DNA of 64,000 nucleotides from NCBI GenBank assembly GCA_964424105.1, contig CAYRHJ010000016.1, positions 1 to 64,000 of the forward strand, written 5' to 3'. The translations under genes and the position numbers were made by a program. The DNA comes from CAYRHJ01 sp964424105. Its GTDB lineage: Bacteria > Planctomycetota > Phycisphaerae > UBA1845. The notes beneath the pieces are model-generated. The model made no database searches, was not told the DNA's origin, and saw nothing but the letters and a program-made list of their open reading frames with translations. Position 1 is the first letter of the stretch. Every line of letters starts with the position of its first letter. Below are positions 33,050 to 41,700 of this stretch, in pieces.

Positions 33050-34261
33050 TCATGCTTTCGTGCGTTGGGTGGATCTTTCATGTGGCGGCGTCGGAGTCGG
33101 AATTCCATCGGCCCGGCCGAAGATCATCCGGCCCGCCGACGTCTGTAGCGAGCTGGTCACGGCGATGTCGACGGATTGGCCGATGTGGTCGCGCCCGCCG
33201 TTTACGACCACCATGGTTCCGTCCTCCAGATAGCCGATGCCCTGTCCGGGGTCCTCGCCGGGCTTGATGATCTTGACGCGGAACCGCTCGCCGGGCAGGA
33301 AGACCGGCTTGAGCGCGTTGGCGAGTTCATTGATGTTGATGACGTCCACGCCGCGAAATTGGGCGACCTGGTTCAGGTTGTAGTCGTTGGTGACGATTCG
33401 CCCATTGAGCCTCTGGGCCAAGTCCACCAGGCGTTCGTCGACGGTTGTCGGTCCGCCCGGCTCGACGGGTGATTCGACGATTTCGATGTCGGCGACTTTG
33501 CTGGACTGGAGCGTGTTCAGTATGTCCAACCCTCGGCGGCCCCTGTTTCTTTTCAGCTTGTCGGAGCTGTCGGCGATCAGATGTAATTCACCGAGCACGA
33601 ATTTCGGAACGACCAGTTGGGATTCAAAGATGCGCGTATCGACGATGTCCACGATGCGCCCGTCGATGATCACCGAGGTGTCGAGCAACAGCGGGCGGCC
33701 GCCCTTGGCCTCCTTCGCAAACTCGACGTAGGGGATCACGAATCGAACGTCGTCCTTGGTCTGTAGAATGAAGCTGACGGCCAGGTAGCAACAGATGACC
33801 CCGATCATCAGCTTGACCGTGCTCACGAAGGGATGGTCGCTGTAGCCGATGTGTTGCTTTTTCATGGTTATGTTCTTGGTATGCCGCTGCCGACCGGCGG
33901 GGTCCAGCTCGATAATCGTCTCTTCCAGCGGTACGTCCGCAAACACGGGGCGACGCAGATCGGGAATCGTCTTGGTCAGGGAATCGACGGCCAAGTCGAC
34001 GATCATCGATAATCCGAATGCGATGACCATGCCCACGACCAGGCCGAAAAACACCCCGGAAATGTGCTTTAACGACTTTTGCGGGATGAAAATGTCAATG
34101 GCGATGACAATTAGGGCGACGCCCAGACAACTGATCAGCAGCAGATCGGCGTGTTGGGTGAACCATTGGATGCCGTCGGATTGGCTCTGCCCGCCCACGA
34201 TGAACGTGATGGCGACCACACCCAAGGCAAGCATGAAAATGGCCCGCAGGATGATCAGCAT
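33050..34261 (-). CDS. yacL: PIN/TRAM domain membrane protein (YacL family)
   Basis: 403 residues. Four hydrophobic segments (about 4-22, 40-60, 70-90 and 150-168) precede a PIN domain that starts at LLLDTSVIIDGRIVDIV (first catalytic Asp) and includes LGELHLIADSSDKLKRNRGRRGLDIL and IVTNDYNLN (Asp pair). A TRAM domain (LPGERFRVKIIKPGEDPGQGIGYLEDGTMVVV) and a proline-rich tail follow. Predicted membrane-tethered RNase. The spacing between the transmembrane segments is wider than in Bacillus YacL. Same strand as ispD. Confidence 0.87.
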   Translation of the reverse strand: MLIILRAIFMLALGVVAITFIVGGQSQSDGIQWFTQHADLLLISCLGVALIVIAIDIFIPQKSLKHISGVFFGLVVGMVIAFGLSMIVDLAVDSLTKTIPDLRRPVFADVPLEETIIELDPAGRQRHTKNITMKKQHIGYSDHPFVSTVKLMIGVICCYLAVSFILQTKDDVRFVIPYVEFAKEAKGGRPLLLDTSVIIDGRIVDIVDTRIFESQLVVPKFVLGELHLIADSSDKLKRNRGRRGLDILNTLQSSKVADIEIVESPVEPGGPTTVDERLVDLAQRLNGRIVTNDYNLNQVAQFRGVDVININELANALKPVFLPGERFRVKIIKPGEDPGQGIGYLEDGTMVVVNGGRDHIGQSVDIAVTSSLQTSAGRMIFGRADGIPTPTPPHERSTQRTKA

Positions 34262-34760
34262 CGAAAAGCCTCTTCTGTCCTAGATGTCCGATCGGCCGCA
34301 AAATCGACCATGGAGACTCGGATGACATGGCCGCTGTGACGATCGCAACACGAGACGAATCGGGTCGCGGCGTGGAAGCTCGCCAGCCAGCATACTGGAT
34401 TCACCCATAGTATAGTCTGAATATCGGCTTGATCAATCGCCGGGGTTGAACCGGCTGGGTCTTTCAATTTTCGGGCGCCCAATAGACCCTCGCAAACCGG
34501 CGGCCCTGTTTGTCGACAGGCAGGCTGAAATGGCGTACTGGATTCCGGCTTTCGCCGGAATGACGGCACGTGCCGAAATGACGGCCAATGCCGGCGGGTG
34601 GAACCGGCGCGTGAAACCGGCGGGTGAAACTCGCCCTACCCGTTTCCCATGACGCTGGACCTAAATAGACCAATTTGTTCATGGTTCCCAATGTTGACAG
34701 GAATCACGGTATATTTGCGTTCGAAGCGCTGTGTTGCAACCTGGGGTCATCTGGACCGGC
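34262..34760. repeat. 499-bp spacer with REP palindrome and half-sites
   Basis: ATTCCGGCTttcGCCGGAATGACGG (34541-34565) is followed by degenerate half-sites GCCGAAATGACGG and GCCGGCGGGTG to about 34600. The gene-poor remainder should hold promoters of the divergent YacL and MATE genes. Confidence 0.55.
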
Positions 34761-36248
34761 ATGGACGCTGGCGATGATCGATCAACGAATCACCCCCAAA
34801 AGATGTCAAAACCGCAGGAAATGACCAACGTCGGAAACGCAGGGCCGGCAACTATGGACATGGTGGACCACACAGATTCCGCGGCGGCGAGGAGTGGATC
34901 GGCAAATCTGGGCACGGTCCGGCGAACGTTGATTGTATTGGCCTTGCCCGTCCTCGGCGAGGAACTGCTCAATTCGTTCGTCGGTTTGTTTGACATATTT
35001 TTGGCCGGCAGACTGGGCGTCGAGGCTACGTCCGCGGTCGGGTTGGCTTCGTATGTCGCGTGGTTGGTCACCATGCTATTCATGCTGGTGGGCACGGGCA
35101 CGACAGCGTTGGTGGCTCGGGAGACGGGTTCAGGCGACAAACGCGCGGCCAATCATTGGGCCAATCAATCGCTCGGCTTGGCGGTCGGACTGGGGTTGGT
35201 TTCGTGCATTCTCATGTATCTGCTGGCGCCGGTGTTTGGCCGGCTTCAAAGCATGTCCGGCGAGATGTACAGCGTGGTGGTTCGATACTTGCGCATCGAG
35301 ACCGTTGCCCACGTGTTCACGAGCGTGACGCTGATCGGGGCTGCGGCCCTTCGCGGCGTGGGCGACATGCGCACGCCGCTCAAAATCCTCGCGACGGTCA
35401 ACATTGTCAACGTCATCGCTTCGTACGCCCTGGTTTACGGAACGGGTCCGCTGCCGTCGATGGGGATCGACGGAATCGTGATGGGGACGGTCGTCGGACG
35501 CGTGGTGGGCGGGTTGATGACCATTTGGATCTTTTGGCGGGGGCGAAGTGGATTACGGTTCAGCCGATTCGATCTTCGCCCCATGTGGACATCCGTGCGG
35601 CGCATCCTGCGAATCGGACTGCCGGCGGCGGTTGATGGAATCATTCTATGGTCGGGACATTTTGTCTTTCTGATTGTGGTGGCCAATCTGGGCGACGGCA
35701 GTTCATCGGCCGTGTATTACGCCGCCCATATTATTGGTGTACGTGTTGAGGCGCTTACCTATCTGCCGGCGGTGGCGTGGTCGAAAGCCGCCGCCACCAT
35801 GGTGGGGCAGGCGTTGGGCGCTCGCGACGAGCAGCGGGCGTTGCGGTCAGGACACGAAGCCGTCAAGCAGTGCGGCGTGTTGGCCATCGTGCTGACGGCT
35901 GTGTACTACTTCGGCGCCGAGGTGATTTACGACCTGATGCAGGACGACCCGCAGGTGGGCTTGGTCGGCGTGCCCGCGTTCAAAATGGTGGCTTTCTTTC
36001 AGATCTTTCTGATCACTTCCATCATTTACGTCGGCTCGCTTCGCGGAGCCGGCGACACCCGCTACCCCATGCTGATCACCATCGTTTGCATCCTGACGGT
36101 GCGCCTGCCCGTGGGTTACCTGTTCGGCATCGTGTTGGACCTTGGTCTCGTCGGCGCGTGGGTGGGAATGTGCTGCGATATGACCCTCCGGGCATTTCTT
36201 GCGTGGCTACGCTTTCATCGGGGCCGATGGGTGACGACCAGAATCTAG
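34761..36248 (+). CDS. MATE family efflux transporter
   Basis: 495 residues. About 12 hydrophobic segments in the two-bundle MATE arrangement; ALPVLGEELLNSFVGLFDIFLAG marks TM1, and the second half begins at RRILRIGLPAAVDGII. Typical phrases are TALVARETGSGDKRAA and VGQALGARDEQRA (the duplicated intracellular loops). Na+- or H+-driven export of small cations or drugs is known for the family; substrate unknown here. The start is uncertain: ATG 34761, GTG 34731 and ATG 34803 are all in frame and homology begins only near residue 50. Confidence 0.85.
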   Translation: MDAGDDRSTNHPQKMSKPQEMTNVGNAGPATMDMVDHTDSAAARSGSANLGTVRRTLIVLALPVLGEELLNSFVGLFDIFLAGRLGVEATSAVGLASYVAWLVTMLFMLVGTGTTALVARETGSGDKRAANHWANQSLGLAVGLGLVSCILMYLLAPVFGRLQSMSGEMYSVVVRYLRIETVAHVFTSVTLIGAAALRGVGDMRTPLKILATVNIVNVIASYALVYGTGPLPSMGIDGIVMGTVVGRVVGGLMTIWIFWRGRSGLRFSRFDLRPMWTSVRRILRIGLPAAVDGIILWSGHFVFLIVVANLGDGSSSAVYYAAHIIGVRVEALTYLPAVAWSKAAATMVGQALGARDEQRALRSGHEAVKQCGVLAIVLTAVYYFGAEVIYDLMQDDPQVGLVGVPAFKMVAFFQIFLITSIIYVGSLRGAGDTRYPMLITIVCILTVRLPVGYLFGIVLDLGLVGAWVGMCCDMTLRAFLAWLRFHRGRWVTTRI

Positions 36249-36500
36249 GCTCCATGAATTGAAGTCGGCCCGGCTGGTGCCGTTCGATTGACGTTTGAAT
36301 GGTGTAATGAAGTCGATCCGCTATTGCCGCAGAACCGTCACCCCGGCGAATGCCGGGGTCCAGGAAAACTTCTTGCGGTTTCACGCTTTCGCGGAAACGA
36401 CCACCATCGCTCAATATGATCATTCAAAGATCAATAGTGGTCCGTGTGGCGAATTCGACGTCTCTGAAAAAGCGATCGTGTTGGACGCGACGCCTGCCGC
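36249..36500. repeat. Spacer with REP variant
   Basis: CACCCCGGCGaatGCCGGGGTCC at 36339-36361 is a C/G-rich variant of the family A palindrome in which both stem arms changed together, keeping pairing. Confidence 0.6.
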
Positions 36501-39068
36501 CTACTCCCCGTCGACGAAGCTGAAATCGGTGTCGATGGGGTCTTCGAGCGAGCGGGCGTTTTCCACGAATTCCAGCAGGTCATCGTCTTTTCCGATGGCC
36601 AACCGATCTTTCAGGAGTTTGGAATCGGGAAAATCTCGCAAACCGTCGCGCCAAGCTTTGCGGGCTTCGCTGTAGGACTTGTTCTTGGCGTAGGCGTCAC
36701 CCAGCAGAATGAACGTCCGCACATGAAACGTCTTCGCGGACGCACCGTGGTCTTCGCGCTGAATCGTCAGGCAGCGTTCAAAATCGGCGGCAGCATCGTC
36801 GCTGTGCCGAAGCGCCCGGGGCCAATGCAGGTGGTTCATGCCGCGGGCATAATACCCAACCCACAAGCGGTCGTTCTTGCCGACCACCACGTCCAATTGA
36901 TCGAGCGCTTTTCGCGCCAGCGTGCCCTTGCTGACGATGGCGGCCAACCCGCCGCACGTAGGAATCTTGTCAATATAGGCGGCGGAAAGCTCGATGCGTG
37001 GCCAAATGTCGTCCGAATTCTGACTGACCAGCTTGTCGAAAAAACCAATGGCCCGATCGTGCATCTCGTGTTCGACGCACGTCTGCCGATACCGGTAGGC
37101 CAACGTGTGATCCGCGGGGTTTTGTGAAATCGTGGACTCCATCACCGACAGCAATTCTTGCAGTTCCTTTGCATCGACCGGCGCCGCCTCTCGTCGAGGC
37201 TGCTCCGTTCGCCGAGGTCTGGCCTTCGGAATGCCCGTCTGCACGATCGCCTTGGCGGCGTAATGATTGGGATCCTGCCTTACGGTGACAAATCGGTTGG
37301 CGGGGACGTTCTCCAAATATTGCAAGCCGCCGTCGGGCCAGCGAACCTCCAGCAATCGGACCGTGTCTTCCTGTCCCAATCCGAAATGCAATCGCGGGTC
37401 GCTTTGACCCGCATAGCCGTTGCCGCCGTCGCGCTCCCGGAATTGACGATGCTTGTCGGTAACCAATGTGACCCGCGCGCCGATGGCGTCGGGATTCGTC
37501 TCGGTTGTCGAATCCGTCTGCAAAATGACGGTCAGCCAATGACCGCCGCCGCCCCCGTCGTTGCGAAACAGATGCGGTGCCTGATCGTGATTGGCTACGT
37601 AAATATCGACGTCGCCGTCGTTGTCATAATCGAAACACACGATCCCCCGACCATCTCGGTCGCTATCCAACCCCACCTCCGACGCACGCTGCGAAAATGA
37701 CTCCAACCCGTCGTTTCGCCAAAATCGATTGGCTTCATAGCCCGAAAACGATCGCTCGCCGATCGCCGGCCAGTTGGCTGCGTCCGAAGCGTCCTGCCCC
37801 AACACCGTCCAGGAGGCCAGGTCGTACCAGAAGTTGCCTTCTCCTGCGCTGATGAACCCGTTCACCGTGAAAATGTCCAGATCTCCGTCGTTGTCGTAAT
37901 CGACGAACTTGCCGCCCCAACCCCAACCCCCATCGTACGTATTGGTCTCCGCGGCGATGTCGGTAAACGTGACCACGCCGTCAGGCCCCGGACCATTGTT
38001 GTACCACAGCATGTTCCCTTCTTGCAGATACTCGGCAGTGGTAATGTTCGTCACGTAAATATCCAGCCACCCATCGTTATTGAAATCACCGAAATCGACG
38101 TTCATGCCCTTCTTGGTGTCTGGCCCGATGGCCTGATCGGAAACGTTTGTGAAACCGCCGTCACCGGTGTTGATGAATACCTGGTCCGGCCCGAAATCGT
38201 CGGCACAATACAAATCGGGCCAGCCATCGTTGTTGATGTCCGCCGAACCCACCGCCAGCGTCCAGCCACGGTCGTCAACACCCAGTTTCTCAGCCGTCTC
38301 CGTAAACGTGCCGTCGGCGTTCTGCCGGTACAGGAAATTGCTTCCCGCGTTGCGCGCGACTTCGAAACTGTCATGCATGATTTTCGTGGATTGCAGATTC
38401 CACAGGTCGATCTCCTGAAAATAATTCCCCACGTAAATGTCCAGGCGACCATCCAGATTGTAATCCAGGAAAACGGCTGCGTTCCCGTTGGCCCATTGCG
38501 TGCCGGCCGATCCATCGCGCGCCTGAAATCGCTGTGACGTCACGTCGGTGAACGTCCCATCGCCGTTGTTGTGAAACAGTCGATCCGTCCCCCAGCGAAC
38601 CACGTACAGATCAGGCCAACCGTCGTTGTCCACGTCCCCCCAGATGCAATCCATGCTCGTCCCGCCATCGTTGTTCACGTCCGCGACGCCGGCTGCCTTG
38701 CCCACGTCCGTGAACGTGCCGTCACGATTGTTCTGATACAGGTAATTGGGCGTGCCTTTGTGCGAATTGGTCACATAAAGATCGAGCCAGCCATCGCGAT
38801 CGAAATCACCCGCCGCCGCGGCAGCCCCCACGCTGCTGACCCAGGGCATGATGTTGTCCAGCTTTCGATCCAGAACGGGCTTGTGATGGCGATGGTTTAT
38901 TCCCGCCGACTTGGCCACGTCCACAAACGTCTTCGACGTTCGGGCGGCGGCCATGGCGGGTTGCTGACTGGAATCGTCGCGGGAGCATCCTATGACGGAC
39001 ATGGATTGCAACGTCCCCGCCAACGCAATGATAATGAAGCGGCTACGCAGCCTGTTGTCCCTGGTCAT
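36501..39068 (-). CDS. CRTAC1/FG-GAP repeat lipoprotein with ASPIC/UnbV domain and TPR-like tail
   Basis: 855 residues from ATG 39068 (AGGGA six bases ahead). A signal with lipobox SVIGC precedes about 11 FG-GAP/VCBS units, each with a D-x-D-x-D/N-G Ca2+ loop (AGDFDRDGWLDLYV, VDNDGWPDLYV, FGDFNNDGWLDIYV), forming a beta-propeller. An ASPIC/UnbV domain follows (about 520-600, SDPRLHFGLG, VRWPDGG), then a helical TPR-like C-terminus (about 640-855). This is a common planctomycete and bacteroidete surface protein plan, presumably Ca2+-stabilised and protein- or glycan-binding. An in-frame extension to 39146 is rejected. Confidence 0.87.
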   Translation of the reverse strand: MTRDNRLRSRFIIIALAGTLQSMSVIGCSRDDSSQQPAMAAARTSKTFVDVAKSAGINHRHHKPVLDRKLDNIMPWVSSVGAAAAAGDFDRDGWLDLYVTNSHKGTPNYLYQNNRDGTFTDVGKAAGVADVNNDGGTSMDCIWGDVDNDGWPDLYVVRWGTDRLFHNNGDGTFTDVTSQRFQARDGSAGTQWANGNAAVFLDYNLDGRLDIYVGNYFQEIDLWNLQSTKIMHDSFEVARNAGSNFLYRQNADGTFTETAEKLGVDDRGWTLAVGSADINNDGWPDLYCADDFGPDQVFINTGDGGFTNVSDQAIGPDTKKGMNVDFGDFNNDGWLDIYVTNITTAEYLQEGNMLWYNNGPGPDGVVTFTDIAAETNTYDGGWGWGGKFVDYDNDGDLDIFTVNGFISAGEGNFWYDLASWTVLGQDASDAANWPAIGERSFSGYEANRFWRNDGLESFSQRASEVGLDSDRDGRGIVCFDYDNDGDVDIYVANHDQAPHLFRNDGGGGGHWLTVILQTDSTTETNPDAIGARVTLVTDKHRQFRERDGGNGYAGQSDPRLHFGLGQEDTVRLLEVRWPDGGLQYLENVPANRFVTVRQDPNHYAAKAIVQTGIPKARPRRTEQPRREAAPVDAKELQELLSVMESTISQNPADHTLAYRYRQTCVEHEMHDRAIGFFDKLVSQNSDDIWPRIELSAAYIDKIPTCGGLAAIVSKGTLARKALDQLDVVVGKNDRLWVGYYARGMNHLHWPRALRHSDDAAADFERCLTIQREDHGASAKTFHVRTFILLGDAYAKNKSYSEARKAWRDGLRDFPDSKLLKDRLAIGKDDDLLEFVENARSLEDPIDTDFSFVDGE

Positions 39069-39331
39069 GAATATCCCTACCGCCGTTCGTCGGAAACCGT
39101 TCGCCAATCCCTGATGGTTACGCGTTGTCATGGTCTGATCTGTCACCGCTTGCGCCGTTCAACGGGACCACGGGGCGAGCGACGCCACCCAGCCGGTCGG
39201 AACACGAATTCATACATCCTGTTCTCGACATGAACGCTATACTGGATTCCGGCATTCGCCGGAATGACGGTCAACGCCGTCGCGCCCTGTCGGGCCCTAT
39301 CACGCCCTATCACGCCCTTGAACCCCCAACA
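39069..39331. repeat. Spacer with REP palindrome
   Basis: ATTCCGGCattcGCCGGAATGACGG lies at 39245-39269 between two minus-strand genes. A short GCCCTATCACGCCCTAT direct repeat occurs at 39294-39318. Confidence 0.55.
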
Positions 39332-40726
39332 TCAATGCGGCTCGGTCATGCGTCGAGCGTCCAGGGCCTTTTCAAGCTCCTCGTCGGACAGCACTTTCAA
39401 CTCGCGGGCCACCTCCCGCACGGTCTTGCCTTGCGAATAGGCTTGCTTGGCGATCGCCGCCGCCTTGTCGTAACCGACCAGCGGTGCCAGGCTGGTGCAC
39501 ATGGCCAACGACTGCTCCACCAATTCCTCACATCGTTCGATGTTGGCTTCCAATCCCTTGACGCATCGTTCCGTGAAGACGCGCACGGCGGAGCTGAGCA
39601 GGCGAATGGATTCCAACAAATTGTGGGCCATCAGCGGCATGCCCACGTTTAGCTCGAAAAAACTTTCTCGGCAGGCCAGGGCGATGGTCTGATCGTTGCC
39701 TTGCACCTGCGCCGCCACTTGAATCAGCATCTCGCACATGACCGGGTTGACCTTTCCGGGCATGATGCTTGACCCCGGTTGGGTCTCCGGCAACCGCAAT
39801 TCACCGATGCCGCATCGTGGGCCGCTGCCCAACAGCCGGATGTCATTAGCGATCTTGTTCAAGCTGATGGCGATGGTCCGCAGTTGCCCGCTGGCTTCAC
39901 AGACCCCGTCCTTGGCCGCCTGCGCTTCACAGTGATCTTGCGCTTCGACAAAATCAATTCCGGTCGCGGCGGAAATCTCCGCAGCCATTCGTTGGCCGAA
40001 TTCGGGATGGGTGTTGATTCCCGTCCCCACGGCGGTGCCGCCGATGGCCAGTTCACGCAGCGCCCGGACGGCCTTGACGGCTCGCATCGTTCCCAGTTTG
40101 ACTTGGGCTGCGTACCCCGCCATCTCCTGTCCCAGCCGAATCGGCGTGGCATCTTGCAAATGCGTCCGCCCCAGCTTGACGACCGAATCAAACCGCGAGG
40201 CCTTTTCTTCCAGCGCCTGGTGCAGATGGTCCAGCGCAGGGACCAGGTCTTGCGTGATGGACATTGCGGCTGCCACGTGAATCGCGGTCGGAATCACGTC
40301 GTTAGAAGACTGGCCGAGGTTGACGTGGTCGTTCGGATGAACCGGATCGCGTGATCCGATGCTGCCGCCCGACAGCTCAATCGCCCGGTTGGAAATCACC
40401 TCGTTGGCATTCATATTGGAACTGGTGCCCGACCCCGTCTGAAAAATGTCCAGCACGAAGTGGTCGTCCAGCCTCCCCTCGATCACCTCTTCCGCGGCCC
40501 GTTCGATCAGGTCGGCCAGGTTTCCGTCCAGCCGCTGCAATGCCAGATTCACGCGGGCGGCGCTTCGTTTGATCAGTCCCAGCGCCCGGATGAACGGTCG
40601 GCTGAATCGATAACCGCTGATGGGGAAATTCTCCGCCGCCCGCTGCGTTTGCGCCCCCCAATACGCGTCCGCCGGAACCGTCATGCTGCCCATGCTGTCT
40701 TTTTCTAATCGAACCTTCGCGGACAT
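39332..40726 (-). CDS. fumC: Fumarate hydratase class II
   Basis: 464 residues. The family signature GSSIMPGKVNPVMCEM is intact, with GRTHLQDATPIRLGQE (catalytic His region), TGSGTSSNMNANEVISNRA and PNDHVNLGQSSNDVIPTAIH. Converts fumarate and malate in the TCA cycle. Start ATG 40726 sits 6 bases after GGAAGG; the ATG at 40732 would have no spacing. Class II, iron-sulfur-free. No TCA neighbours; it is divergent from the ABC transporter genes. Confidence 0.94.
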   Translation of the reverse strand: MSAKVRLEKDSMGSMTVPADAYWGAQTQRAAENFPISGYRFSRPFIRALGLIKRSAARVNLALQRLDGNLADLIERAAEEVIEGRLDDHFVLDIFQTGSGTSSNMNANEVISNRAIELSGGSIGSRDPVHPNDHVNLGQSSNDVIPTAIHVAAAMSITQDLVPALDHLHQALEEKASRFDSVVKLGRTHLQDATPIRLGQEMAGYAAQVKLGTMRAVKAVRALRELAIGGTAVGTGINTHPEFGQRMAAEISAATGIDFVEAQDHCEAQAAKDGVCEASGQLRTIAISLNKIANDIRLLGSGPRCGIGELRLPETQPGSSIMPGKVNPVMCEMLIQVAAQVQGNDQTIALACRESFFELNVGMPLMAHNLLESIRLLSSAVRVFTERCVKGLEANIERCEELVEQSLAMCTSLAPLVGYDKAAAIAKQAYSQGKTVREVARELKVLSDEELEKALDARRMTEPH

Positions 40727-40935
40727 AGTCATCCTTCCGGGCCTGCCACGCGCCCGCTCCCATTTCAATCATGTCTGTTGACGAGTCGCTCGGTGAATGC
40801 AATCCATCGGATTCATCGAACCGCGAACCTCGCCCGGACATATTTTTATACGCGCCGACCGATAATTGCACGCTAGAATGTCGCGGGCGAACCAGAAACC
40901 CGCTGGGCGATCGCCGGCGCACAGGTACGTACGAC

Positions 40936-41700
40936 ATGAATTCCATCATCGTGGACCAAATCGTCAAGGTCTTTCACACGGAGAACGGCACCGATAAACG
41001 GGCCGTGGACGGTATCTCCTTCACCGTGCCCGCGGGCCATATTTACGGCCTGCTGGGTCCCAACGGGGCCGGCAAAACCACCACCCTGCGAATAATCAGC
41101 GGGTTGATGTCTCCGTCTTCGGGAACGGCCACGGTAGCGGGATATGACGTGGCCCGCGAACCCCTACAGGCTAAACGATCCATCGGGTTTTTGACCGCCA
41201 ACACCAGTCTATATCAGCGGCTGACGCCGCGGGAAACTCTGCGGTATTTCGCGGAATTGCATGGGATGAGCCGAGCGGCGGCCGACCTTCGCGCCGCCGA
41301 ATTGATCAGTTGGTTGCACATGGATGAATTCGCGGAAATGCGCTGCGGCAGTTTGTCAACCGGGCAGCGGCAGCGGGCCAACATCGGGCGAGCGCTGGTG
41401 GCCAATCCGCCGGTTTTGATCATGGATGAACCCACGCTGGGACTTGACGTCCTTAGCAATCGCATCATTCTTGAATTCATTCGACGAGAACGCCAAGAAG
41501 GCAAGTCCATCGTGCTCAGCACGCATTATCTGGATGAAGCCGAGGAGATGTGCGACTCCGTGGGATTGCTTCATCGGGGAAAGCTGGTGGCTTGCGGCAC
41601 TATTGACGAACTCCGGCAATTGGCCGGCACCGACCGCTTGAGCAACATCTTCTTGAAACTTGTAGGCGAAAGCAAAAGCATCGGGGCCGCGATCGGATGA
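40936..41700 (+). CDS. natA: ABC transporter ATP-binding protein (NatA type)
   Basis: 254 residues. Walker A GPNGAGKTT (41-49), signature LSTGQRQR (variant of LSGGQ) at about 138, Walker B VLIMDEP at about 158, and the H-loop Hs STHYLDEAE. Cluster is with a permease gene overlapping by 4 bases (ATGA at 41697). Na+ or drug/lipoprotein-type export is a family guess only. ATG 40936 is preferred; the frame opens earlier at 40771 but that part is not homologous. Confidence 0.88.
   Translation: MNSIIVDQIVKVFHTENGTDKRAVDGISFTVPAGHIYGLLGPNGAGKTTTLRIISGLMSPSSGTATVAGYDVAREPLQAKRSIGFLTANTSLYQRLTPRETLRYFAELHGMSRAAADLRAAELISWLHMDEFAEMRCGSLSTGQRQRANIGRALVANPPVLIMDEPTLGLDVLSNRIILEFIRRERQEGKSIVLSTHYLDEAEEMCDSVGLLHRGKLVACGTIDELRQLAGTDRLSNIFLKLVGESKSIGAAIG

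Noticed and set aside
34731..34803. Alternative N-terminal extensions of the MATE gene
   Set aside because: No conserved residues before about position 50, so the start cannot be settled; the ATG at 34761 is reported as a compromise.
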